Shown: positions 1 to 5,964 of the stretch, piece by piece
Position numbering within the stretch: the stretch's first letter is position 1
Layout: every line of letters begins with the position of its first letter
Origin: Gammaproteobacteria bacterium
Lineage (GTDB): Bacteria; Pseudomonadota; Gammaproteobacteria; Methylococcales; Methylomonadaceae
Assembly: GCA_024511045.1 (NCBI GenBank)
Contig: JANEMG010000161.1
Location: 1 to 6,070 of the forward strand
Length of the DNA: 6,070 bases
Direction of reading: 5' to 3'
Position numbers and translations under genes: made by a program
Notes under the pieces: generated by a model
The model's database searches: none
The model's input: only the letters and a program-made list of their open reading frames with translations
Told to the model about the DNA's origin: nothing

Positions 1-164
1 TGCAGACCGACAACCCGCGGGAGCGCCTGGAAACGCTGCTCAGACAGCGCGAACCGCTGTATCAGGCCTGTGCCGATTTCACTGTCGATACCGGGAAAAC
101 ACCCGGTAAAACCGTGGTCAGGAAAATACTGCAGGCCTTTGCCGCGAGCAGCGCTGCAGATTGA
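1..164 (+). CDS. aroK: Shikimate kinase, C-terminal end (5' truncated by window)
   Basis: Codons in frame from base 3 give the last 53 residues of a shikimate kinase, ending at TGA 162-164. Shikimate kinase phosphorylates shikimate with ATP in the cytoplasm, two steps after the AroB reaction. The visible part starts inside the region following the lid and contains NPRERLETLLRQREPLYQ. This matches the family's conserved arginine followed by PLY, where the arginine (nt 48-50) contacts shikimate. A final helix follows (KTVVRKILQAF). The P-loop and the substrate-binding N-terminal half lie upstream of the window. aroB follows on the same strand after 71 nt, the usual aroKB arrangement, so co-transcription is likely. 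AroK rather than AroL is inferred from synteny. The end appears intact. Confidence 0.93.
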   Translation, partial: QTDNPRERLETLLRQREPLYQACADFTVDTGKTPGKTVVRKILQAFAASSAAD

Positions 165-235
165 ATATCCGGTTTTTTAATTGCCGTCTCGACGAGGCGC
201 CATCTAACACCATACGATTCCGTTGAGCTGAACCC

Positions 236-1318
236 ATGAAAATCCTGCATGTCGATCTTGGTGATCGCAGTTATCCCATTTATATTGACCACGGCCTGCT
301 GCAGAATGAAGACTTGCTGCAGCGCCACATCCCATCCGGACAGGTGATGATCGTCAGCAACACCACCGTCGCCCCGCTGTATCTGCAGCCGGTCGTCGAC
401 GCACTGGAAGAAAAGCAGGTGGCCACCGTCATCCTCCCGGATGGTGAACAGTACAAGACCCTGGAATCGACCAGCACCATTTTCGATGCCCTGCTGGAAC
501 GGCGCTTCAGCCGCAATGCCACATTGATCGCTCTGGGCGGCGGCGTCATCGGTGATATTGGCGGCTTTGCCGCGGCCTGCTACCAGCGGGGCATTGCCTT
601 CGTGCAGATCCCGACCACACTGCTCGCCCAGGTGGATTCCTCGGTGGGCGGCAAGACCGGGGTCAATCACGCGCTGGGCAAGAACATGATTGGCGCCTTT
701 TACCAGCCGCGCTGCGTCATCGCCGATACCGGCGTGCTGGAAACCCTGGACGACCGGCAGTTTTCCGCCGGCATCGCCGAAGTGATCAAGTACGGTTTGA
801 TCCGGGACAAGGCTTTTTTTCTCTGGCTGGAAAACAATCTCGAGGCCTTGCTGGCCAGGGACAAGGAAGCCATGGCCTATGCCATCGAACGTTCATGCAT
901 CAACAAGGCCGAAGTGGTCGCCGCCGATGAGCAGGAATCCGGCCTGCGGGCGACCCTCAACCTGGGCCACACCTTTGGCCATGCCATCGAAACGGGTGCG
1001 GGCTACGGCTGCTATCTGCATGGTGAAGCCGTGGCGATAGGGACCTGCCAGGCCGCGGACCTTTCCCGCCGACTGGGCTGGCTGGACGATGCCGATGTCG
1101 CCAGAATCGTCGCCCTGTTCCGGAAAGCCGGACTGCCCGTCACGCCGCCGCAGGATTTGTCCACACAGCGCTTTCTCGAACTGATGGCGGTCGACAAGAA
1201 AAACATCGACGGCAAAATCAGATTAATATTGCTGGAAAGCATCGGTTCGGCTACATTACCCGTTAGCGTGGAAAAACAGCCGTTAGAAGAGACACTGAAC
1301 CAATATGGACGCAACTGA
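236..1318 (+). CDS. aroB: 3-dehydroquinate synthase
   Basis: This cytoplasmic NAD- and metal-dependent enzyme converts DAHP to 3-dehydroquinate, the second step of the shikimate pathway. The 360-residue length is normal for bacterial AroB. Visible signatures are PDGEQYKTLE (68-77), the nucleotide-binding glycine stretch GGGVIGDIGGF (101-111), IPTTLLAQVDSSVGGKTGVN (125-144), and GKNMIGAFYQP (148-158). Metal ligands are predicted at Glu182 (AGIAEVIKYG), His245 (NLGHTFGH) and His262 (LHGEAVAIG); active-site lysines are Lys140 and Lys149. The ATG at 236 is chosen because MKILHVDLGDRSYPIYI is a typical AroB N-terminus. Its ribosome binding site is weak (a GAG about 10 nt upstream). A poor promoter-like pair lies in the gap to aroK (TTGCCG 181-186, TAACAC 205-210, spacer 18), so read-through from aroK is the likelier source of transcript. 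The stop lies inside the next gene. Confidence 0.98.
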   Translation: MKILHVDLGDRSYPIYIDHGLLQNEDLLQRHIPSGQVMIVSNTTVAPLYLQPVVDALEEKQVATVILPDGEQYKTLESTSTIFDALLERRFSRNATLIALGGGVIGDIGGFAAACYQRGIAFVQIPTTLLAQVDSSVGGKTGVNHALGKNMIGAFYQPRCVIADTGVLETLDDRQFSAGIAEVIKYGLIRDKAFFLWLENNLEALLARDKEAMAYAIERSCINKAEVVAADEQESGLRATLNLGHTFGHAIETGAGYGCYLHGEAVAIGTCQAADLSRRLGWLDDADVARIVALFRKAGLPVTPPQDLSTQRFLELMAVDKKNIDGKIRLILLESIGSATLPVSVEKQPLEETLNQYGRN

Positions 1319-3134
1319 CACTTCCAACCCGCAGAGCGGCGGCAATGCCCGGAAACGACCGGCAGATTCAGCCCGGCAGGCGCTAATCACCCTGGAAAGG
1401 TCGCAAAAGCTGGACCTGCTCATTCACCTGCTGACCAATCTGCAGCAACCGCTGGTACTGTGCGGGCCGGAAGGCATCGGCAAGACGACATTGCTGGACG
1501 TACTGCGGACGAAGGAAATCCCCGCCTGGCATATCTGCAGCATCCAGGCGGCACCGCAACTGAGCTTCGAACGCGTCCAGCAAATTCTGGTGGAATCGGT
1601 ACAGGAGGCAAACCCCGACCTGAAACATTACCAACTCCCGGAAATCATGGAACATTTCAGCAGCAACCAGGAAAAACTGGTGGTCCTGCTGGATGATGCC
1701 GGCGAACTGGTGCCCGGCATGATCACGACATTGTGCCAGTTTGCCGCGGCAAATCCGGTACTGCGCTTCGTCTTCGTGCTGACCCCGGATCAACTGCATG
1801 TCAAGAGCAGCTCCGACAAAGTGATCGAAGACTGCCACTTCATCGAACTCCCTCCGTTGACCGAGCAGCAATGCGGGGAATTTTTGCAGAATCTCTCCAG
1901 CAAACCGGGAGCGGTGGTCTCTTTCAACGCCATCAGTTCGGCGATGGTGGAAAAGCTGTACCGTGACACGCACGGCATTCCAGGTAAAATCATGGCGATT
2001 TTCCCGACGCTCGACAGCTACGCACCTGGCGCGGCACAGAAACGCCTGCTGTTGTCGCTGCTGGCGGCCGGAGTCATTGCCGCAGGCATTGGCTACCTGC
2101 TGTGGGGGCAGCAGAAACCGCAGGACAGCGCACAGAACACCACGGTGATCCGTGCCGAAAGCAGGAAAATAGTGATTTCCCCGCCGGTGATCATGGCGGA
2201 CAATGAAGAAACACCGCAGGAACCCGTCGCAACGCCGGAAAGCAGCCGGGGTTTTGCACCGGCAGCGACCGATCCTCTGCCGGCAGCCATGAAAGCCCCC
2301 CAGGCAGATGGCAACCTGGAGCAGGAAACCGTGGCTTCCGATCCGAAACAGGAAACGGTAGCTATCCAGCCAACAGATACCCCCGTGTCCAGGCCCGCCG
2401 AACTACGGCCTGAACTGAACGAGACCCCGGCAATACCATCATCTCTGGAAAAGCCAGCACTGCCTGACCAGGGAAAACCGCCGCAGGTAATTGTCCCTGC
2501 AGCGTCAGAAGTACAACCCCGGCAGAAACCCGCCGGCACCATCCCATCCTCCGAACCTGCGACTGAGACGACTCCAGCGCAGCGAGGCGAAACCGGGCCG
2601 GAAGCTGCCGAAAAACAGCAACCGGCAACGATACAGAACGAAAAGCCCTTTGCACCTGCGATCCCGCGGGAGCCATTGGTAGCGGCAGAAAAAACTGCCG
2701 AACCGGCAGTCCCTGCCCCGGAAAAAGCAGCGTCGCTGCCTGTTGAACAGGAGCAAAGCGGCGACAAGCAAGCCAACGTGACAAAACCGGCAAAGCCTGT
2801 CGCTGAATCCAGGCCTGCCGTCGTCCGGAAAGCCGCCGCCAGCGACGCCAGCCAGTGGCTGTTGCAGCAGCCGCCCGGAAACTACACGCTGCAGCTGATG
2901 GCGCTGTCAAAGCGCCAGGCCGCGCAGCAGGTGCTGCAAAAATACAGTCATCTGCCGCGGCCCCTGAAATATGTCCGCATCGTCAACAAAGGCAGGGAAA
3001 GATTCATCATCGTCTATGGTTCCTTTGCCACGACCGCCGAGGCGGCGAAGGCCAAAAAGACCCTGCCTGCGGCGCTGCGCAATACCTGGCTGCGCAGATT
3101 CAGCGGTCTGCAGAAGCGTATTGCCGGCAATTGA
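1305..3134 (+). CDS. damX: DamX-like protein: P-loop ATPase domain, one membrane segment, SPOR domain
   Basis: The 609-residue protein has four parts. Residues about 28-235 resemble the AAA-type ATPase domain of ExeA/GspA-like proteins, with a Walker A GPEGIGKT at 54-61 and a Walker B-like LVVLLDDA at 125-132. The usual catalytic Glu is Asp131 here, so hydrolysis is uncertain. A hydrophobic segment at about 247-266 should span the inner membrane. Residues about 270-510 are a long Pro/Ala/Glu/Lys-rich, low-complexity linker, expected in the periplasm, with a small QETVA duplication (340-344, 349-353). Residues about 525-600 (NYTLQLMALS, then RFIIVYGSFATTAEA) form a SPOR domain, a fold that binds denuded septal peptidoglycan. 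E. coli DamX is a septal-ring SPOR protein; a division role here is inferred from family and position. The start overlaps aroB by 14 nt, suggesting translational coupling. The last codons form a perfect 12-bp palindrome (3120-3131) without a T-tract. The damX symbol reflects synteny and domain layout. Confidence 0.88.
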   Translation: MDATDTSNPQSGGNARKRPADSARQALITLERSQKLDLLIHLLTNLQQPLVLCGPEGIGKTTLLDVLRTKEIPAWHICSIQAAPQLSFERVQQILVESVQEANPDLKHYQLPEIMEHFSSNQEKLVVLLDDAGELVPGMITTLCQFAAANPVLRFVFVLTPDQLHVKSSSDKVIEDCHFIELPPLTEQQCGEFLQNLSSKPGAVVSFNAISSAMVEKLYRDTHGIPGKIMAIFPTLDSYAPGAAQKRLLLSLLAAGVIAAGIGYLLWGQQKPQDSAQNTTVIRAESRKIVISPPVIMADNEETPQEPVATPESSRGFAPAATDPLPAAMKAPQADGNLEQETVASDPKQETVAIQPTDTPVSRPAELRPELNETPAIPSSLEKPALPDQGKPPQVIVPAASEVQPRQKPAGTIPSSEPATETTPAQRGETGPEAAEKQQPATIQNEKPFAPAIPREPLVAAEKTAEPAVPAPEKAASLPVEQEQSGDKQANVTKPAKPVAESRPAVVRKAAASDASQWLLQQPPGNYTLQLMALSKRQAAQQVLQKYSHLPRPLKYVRIVNKGRERFIIVYGSFATTAEAAKAKKTLPAALRNTWLRRFSGLQKRIAGN

Positions 3135-3226
3135 ATGGCGAAGACTGTTCAACGACAATGACAGTGCCATACCGTTGCCTGTCGACGGAATATGTGGAGT
3201 AAAATAACCCCAGCCACTTTCAGAAC

Positions 3227-3272
3227 GTGGCAATCGCTGAAGCTATTGCACTCCAGACCCATTGCTTTTTTT
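3227..3272 (+). terminator. Weak rho-independent terminator candidate downstream of damX
   Basis: GTGGCAAT (3227-3234) can pair with ATTGCAC (3245-3251) with one bulged G, but the run of seven T (3266-3272) starts 14 nt after that stem. Alternatively GCAAT (3230-3234) can pair with a second ATTGC (3261-3265) that abuts the T-run directly, giving a five-pair stem with a large loop. The two pairings are mutually exclusive. Neither is a canonical terminator, so this is only a candidate for ending the aroK-aroB-damX transcript. Confidence 0.3.
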
Positions 3273-3415
3273 CTTCCTGATTACCCACGAGTCTCTGCCA
3301 TTTCCCAAAATGAAAAAAACTGCTCAGTCAATGTCGAGTCATCACTGTCATCCTGTGTTTGCCAATACAAATCTGGTGCTTGCGTGATGACGGGAAGACC
3401 AAAAAGTGTCCTTTC

Positions 3416-3440
3416 GACGACAGGAGAAATCCTGGGCGTC
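3416..3440 (+). other. Hairpin with GAAA tetraloop
   Basis: GACG (3416-3419) pairs with CGTC (3437-3440). After a small internal loop, CAGGA (3421-3425) pairs with TCCTG (3430-3434), closing a GAAA loop of the GNRA class. That gives nine pairs capped by a stable RNA tetraloop. No T-tract follows, so it is not a terminator. It lies inside the inverted-repeat-bounded stretch and may be an RNA structural element or simply part of a repeat. Confidence 0.4.
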
Positions 3441-3476
3441 ATGGCAAGGTGGCAATGCTCAAGATCCCTCCTTGTA

Positions 3477-3573
3477 CAGCACCTGTTTGCCTTTTGGAGG
3501 AAAACTTGCTTTACCTGGATTTGGAAAATAAAGCGAATTCAACCTCTTGATAGGGAATTCAAAACAGGTGCTG
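3477..3573. other. Multibranched stem structure closed by a perfect 12-bp stem
   Basis: CAGCACCTGTTT (3477-3488) is the exact reverse complement of 3562-3573. Between these arms are three further pairings in series. TTTT/AAAA (3492-3495, 3501-3504) exposes GGAGG in its loop. GCTTTA/TAAAGC (3508-3513, 3529-3534) can extend by two outer pairs at the cost of the next stem. GAATTC/GAATTC (3535-3540, 3555-3560) also forms a direct repeat GAATTCAA. The layout resembles a multi-helix junction in RNA or a cruciform in DNA. No known riboswitch class was recognised and the strand of any transcript is unknown. Confidence 0.45.
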
Positions 3574-3670
3574 CGCTATCGTCGGGATGACAGGAATTAC
3601 AGGATTTCAGCAAGTCTGAAGGTAATACGTAATCAGGTTTTTCTTTATCAAACGGCAGCGACAGCTCACT

Positions 3671-3676
3671 AGGAGG
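3671..3676 (+). promoter_or_regulatory. Perfect Shine-Dalgarno AGGAGG, 57 nt before hemE ATG
   Basis: AGGAGG is the strongest ribosome binding site in the window, but it is far too distant to serve the hemE ATG at 3733, which has only a weak GAGA nearby. Nine nt downstream lies TTG 3686, the start of a 16-codon frame. An ATT at 3685 in the hemE frame would give a 16-residue extension of HemE. That is less likely because ATT starts are very rare and the ATG gives a standard HemE N-terminus. Confidence 0.5.
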
Positions 3677-3685
3677 CTGGTTCAA

Positions 3686-3736
3686 TTGGGCTGTGCAAAC
3701 AACGACCATTCATATCATCCAACCGAGAAACAATGA
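3686..3736 (+). CDS. Possible leader peptide ORF overlapping hemE start
   Basis: A TTG start at 3686, nine nt after AGGAGG, opens a 16-codon frame reading MGCANNDHSYHPTEKQ. Its TGA (3734-3736) overlaps the hemE start codon in an ATGA arrangement. This layout is typical of translational coupling, where ribosomes ending the first frame re-initiate on the second, and would compensate for the weak hemE ribosome binding site. The peptide contains one Cys and two His, so a metal- or heme-sensitive leader can be imagined, but nothing in the sequence shows it. The start codon is not ATG and the frame is short, so chance remains possible. I know of no described family with this sequence. Confidence 0.35.
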   Translation: MGCANNDHSYHPTEKQ

Positions 3737-4797
3737 CAACTTTAAGCAACGACACGCTCATCAAAGCCCTCCTGAAGCAACCTGTCTCCAGAACGCCGGT
3801 CTGGATGATGCGCCAGGCCGGTCGCTACCTCCCCGAATACCGCAAGGTGCGCAGCCAGGCTGGAAGTTTTCTCGATCTTTGCACCAACCCGGAACTGGCC
3901 TGCGAGGTGACGCTGCAGCCGCTGGAACGATTCGCATTCGATGCGGCAATCCTGTTTTCCGACATTCTGACCATTCCCCATGCCATGGGCCTGGGCCTGT
4001 ACTTCAGCGAAGGTGAAGGACCGAAATTCGAACGTCCGGTGCGCAATGCCGCCGATATCGCCAATCTGCCCATACCCGACCCGGAACAGGAACTGCGCTA
4101 TGTCATGGATGCCGTCCGACTGATCCGAAAATCCCTGCATGGCAAAGTGCCGCTTATCGGCTTTTCCGGAAGCCCGTGGACGCTGGCCACCTACATAGTG
4201 GAGGGCGGCAGCAGCAAAAGCTTTGCCAGGGTCAAGGGCCTGCTCTATGAACAGCCGTCATTGATGCACGACATGCTGGACAAGCTGGCACGGTCCGTCG
4301 CCGCCTACCTGAATGCGCAGATTGCCGCGGGGGCACAGACCGTGATGCTGTTCGATACCTGGGGCGGCATGCTGGGCACGGAGGAATATCTGGAATTTTC
4401 CCTGCGCTATGCCAGGCAGGTCCGGGAACAGCTGCACGCCGTCAGCGACGGGCAGCAAGTCCCCACCATCCTGTTCACCAAGGGCGGCGGCCAGTGGCTG
4501 GAAGCCATGGCGGACTCCGGCTACGATGCCCTGGGCCTGGACTGGCAGACCGATATCGGCCTGGCGCGGGCCCGGGTGGGCGAGCCCGTCGCGCTGCAGG
4601 GCAACATGGACCCGGTGGCCCTGTATGCCAGTCCGGAAGTGATTCGCGGCAAGGTGCGCACGGTACTGGAGAAATTCGGCGCAGGCACCGGACATGTATT
4701 CAACCTGGGCCACGGCATCCTGCCGGATATCGAGCCATCCCATGTCGCGGCGATGGTCGATGCCGTGCATGAACTGAGCCCGGACTTTCATCGCTGA
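3733..4797 (+). CDS. hemE: Uroporphyrinogen III decarboxylase
   Basis: HemE removes four acetate carboxyl groups from uroporphyrinogen III to give coproporphyrinogen III in the cytoplasm, on the branch to heme. It needs no cofactor. The 354-residue length is the family norm. Signatures are TPVWMMRQAGRYLPEYR (21-37) with Arg27 and Arg31, ILFSDIL with the essential Asp77, GFSGSPWTLATYIVEGGSS (143-161) with Tyr154, FDTWGG with Thr209, GNMDP (290-294) and FNLGHGILP with His327. All substrate-contact residues known from the family are present. ATG 3733 yields the usual MTTL-N-D start, but its own ribosome binding site is weak; a short upstream frame ends on this start codon. In Pseudomonas hemE follows gltBD, whereas here it follows a repeat-rich gap. 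The next gene starts 39 nt downstream with no terminator between, so co-transcription is likely. Confidence 0.98.
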   Translation: MTTLSNDTLIKALLKQPVSRTPVWMMRQAGRYLPEYRKVRSQAGSFLDLCTNPELACEVTLQPLERFAFDAAILFSDILTIPHAMGLGLYFSEGEGPKFERPVRNAADIANLPIPDPEQELRYVMDAVRLIRKSLHGKVPLIGFSGSPWTLATYIVEGGSSKSFARVKGLLYEQPSLMHDMLDKLARSVAAYLNAQIAAGAQTVMLFDTWGGMLGTEEYLEFSLRYARQVREQLHAVSDGQQVPTILFTKGGGQWLEAMADSGYDALGLDWQTDIGLARARVGEPVALQGNMDPVALYASPEVIRGKVRTVLEKFGAGTGHVFNLGHGILPDIEPSHVAAMVDAVHELSPDFHR

Positions 4798-4836
4798 GTC
4801 CGGTAGCGCAGCAACCGCGACCGCACATTCTGAACA

Positions 4837-5895
4837 ATGTTGCTGAAAAACACCGGACTCGTCTTCGGCACCGTGATTCCGGCATCGATACTGCTGTTCG
4901 TGGATCTGAACGGCAGCCAGCAGACCACGCGCATGGCGGCCGTTGCCGTGATGATGTCGATTTTCTGGATCACCGAGGCCGTCCCGCTGGCTGCCACCGC
5001 GCTGCTGCCCCTGGTGCTGTTTCCCATCCTGGGCATCGCCTCCAGCAAGACCACCGCCGTGCAGTACATGAACTCCACGGTGTTTCTGCTGCTGGGCGGC
5101 TTCATGATCGCGCTGGCCATACAGCGCTGGCATCTGCACCGGCGCATCGCGCTGAATGTCCTGGACCTGTTCGGCGGGCAACCGGCAAGGCTGCTGCCGG
5201 GCTTCATCGCCGCCACCGCGGTATTGTCCATGTGGATCTCCAACACCGCGTCGACGCTGGCCATGCTGCCCATCGCACTGGCCATCGCGGCACGCTATGA
5301 ACAGGAGCTGACGGAGCAGCAGCGGCAGCGACTGGCGGTCGGCCTGCTGCTGTGCATCGCCTATTCCGCCTCCATCGGCGGCATGATGACCCTGGTGGGC
5401 ACGGCGCCGAACCTGGTTTTCGCCAGAAACTACGAGGCCATGACCGGAACCAGCGTCGGTTTTGCCCAATGGATGACAATTGCCCTGCCTTTTGGCATAG
5501 TAATGCTGCTGGTATTGTCTTTTCTGCTCAACAAAGTGTATTTTCGAAAACTGCCCCATATAGAAAGCCTGCAGGGCGTCATCCATGAAGAAAAACAACA
5601 TCTGGGGATGATGCGCTTCGAGGAAAAAGCCGTGCTGCTGGTTTTTCTGGTCACCGCGCTGCTGTGGATAACCCGCAAGGGAGTCGACATCGGCGGCTTT
5701 TCCCTGCAAGGCTGGAGTGCACAGTTCGCCTTTGGCGACCTGATCGATGACGGCAGCGTCGCCGTGACCATGGCGACGCTGCTGTTTTTCCTGCCGGCCC
5801 GGCACCGCAACGGCATCAGGACCACGGTGCTCGATGCCGAGGTATTCGCCCAGCTGCCCTGGTCGGTGGTACTACTGAGCCATATGCAAAACTAA
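4837..5895 (+). pseudogene. SLC13/DASS-family anion transporter, truncated at the C-terminus
   Basis: This family comprises inner-membrane sodium-coupled carriers of di- and tricarboxylates or sulfate. Full-length members are about 450-500 residues and contain two inverted repeats. Here 352 residues are read. The first repeat is well kept: FWITEAVPLAATALLPLVLFP (43-63), a hydrophobic hairpin with STVFLLLGGFMIALAI (80-95), the SNT motif at 135-137 (SMWISNTAST), and GTAPNLV (188-194) at the substrate and sodium site. The frame proceeds to LPWSVVLL (340-347), where relatives continue with a glycine-rich segment and then a second SNT repeat. Here it changes to SHMQN and stops. The second binding half-site and the last membrane helices are missing, so transport is unlikely. 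An in-frame TGA two codons before ATG 4837 fixes the start region, and no clear ribosome binding site is seen. Substrate cannot be assigned. Confidence 0.85.
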
Positions 5896-5936
5896 AAATT
5901 GATTTTGGCTGGTTGAATGCTGCGCACCCTGTGGAT

Positions 5937-5959
5937 GCGAATGATTCTCAATAATTGCG
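5937..5959. promoter_or_regulatory. Fur-box-like inverted repeat
   Basis: AATGATT-CTC-AATAATT (5940-5956) is an inverted repeat with one mismatch per seven-base arm. Aligned to the classical 19-base Fur consensus over 5937-5955, 12 positions agree. A TACAAT that could serve as a -10 element lies at 5998-6003, without a good -35. No complete gene follows in the window, so a target cannot be named. A+T-rich DNA makes such matches fairly often by chance. Confidence 0.25.
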
Positions 5960-5964
5960 TATTT

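Larger units (their letters stand above)
3341..3597. repeat. Inverted-repeat-bounded stretch, MITE-like candidate
   Basis: The ends are ATCACTGTCATCC (3341-3353) and its near-complement at 3585-3597, which match at 11 of 13 positions including nine in a row (CTGTCATCC / GGATGACAG). The enclosed 230 nt has no coding capacity that I trust and contains several stems. A second, direct similarity lies inside: GGTGCT plus CGGGA-GAC at 3375-3399 and 3567-3591, 16 of 25 positions identical without gaps. Small size, terminal inverted repeats and no gene are features of non-autonomous mobile repeats. I found no flanking target duplication, and one copy cannot prove mobility. Confidence 0.35.
3135..3732. 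other. Long damX-hemE intergenic region, repeat- and hairpin-rich
   Basis: This 598-nt gap is visibly richer in A+T than the flanking genes. I see no remnant of glutamate synthase genes, no tRNA and no recognisable protein family. It holds a terminator-like hairpin near 3227-3272, a stretch bounded by inverted repeats (3341-3597) enclosing several stems, and a Shine-Dalgarno plus 16-codon frame leading into hemE (3671-3736). A 132-codon open frame from ATG 3192 and a 63-codon frame from TTG 3359 overlap here. Both have Trp/Cys-rich, non-protein-like translations and neither has a ribosome binding site, so I treat them as chance frames. I could not place a convincing promoter for hemE. Confidence 0.8.

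Noticed and set aside
62..670. 202-codon minus-strand frame across the aroK end and aroB
   Set aside because: Antisense shadow of clearly recognised aroK and aroB; no family resemblance in its translation.
3175..3205. Promoter-like pair TTGCCT and TAAAAT after damX
   Set aside because: The -10 match is good, but the 19-nt spacer and a 4/6 -35 are not enough in A+T-rich DNA to call a promoter.
3310..3387. 25-codon frame starting MKKTAQSMSSHHCHP, resembling a signal or leader peptide
   Set aside because: No Shine-Dalgarno upstream of the ATG. The Met-Lys-Lys start comes from an A-run, and the hydrophobic stretch needed for a signal peptide is missing.
3506..3534. TTGCTT / TAAAGC promoter-like pair with 17-nt spacer
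   Set aside because: Only 3 of 6 matches in each box, and the same bases form a hairpin stem, so the signal is not convincing.
3192..3590. 132-codon open frame in the damX-hemE gap
   Set aside because: No ribosome binding site, a Trp/Cys-rich translation with no recognisable motif, and it runs through the inverted repeats. It is probably a chance frame.
3671..3690. GGTTCAATT resembling a tRNA T-loop
   Set aside because: No matching acceptor, D or anticodon arms upstream, so not a tRNA.
4258..5805. 515-codon open frame on the minus strand across hemE and the transporter gene
   Set aside because: It is antisense to two well-supported genes and its translation is Gln/His/Gly-rich low complexity, the usual shadow in GC-rich DNA.
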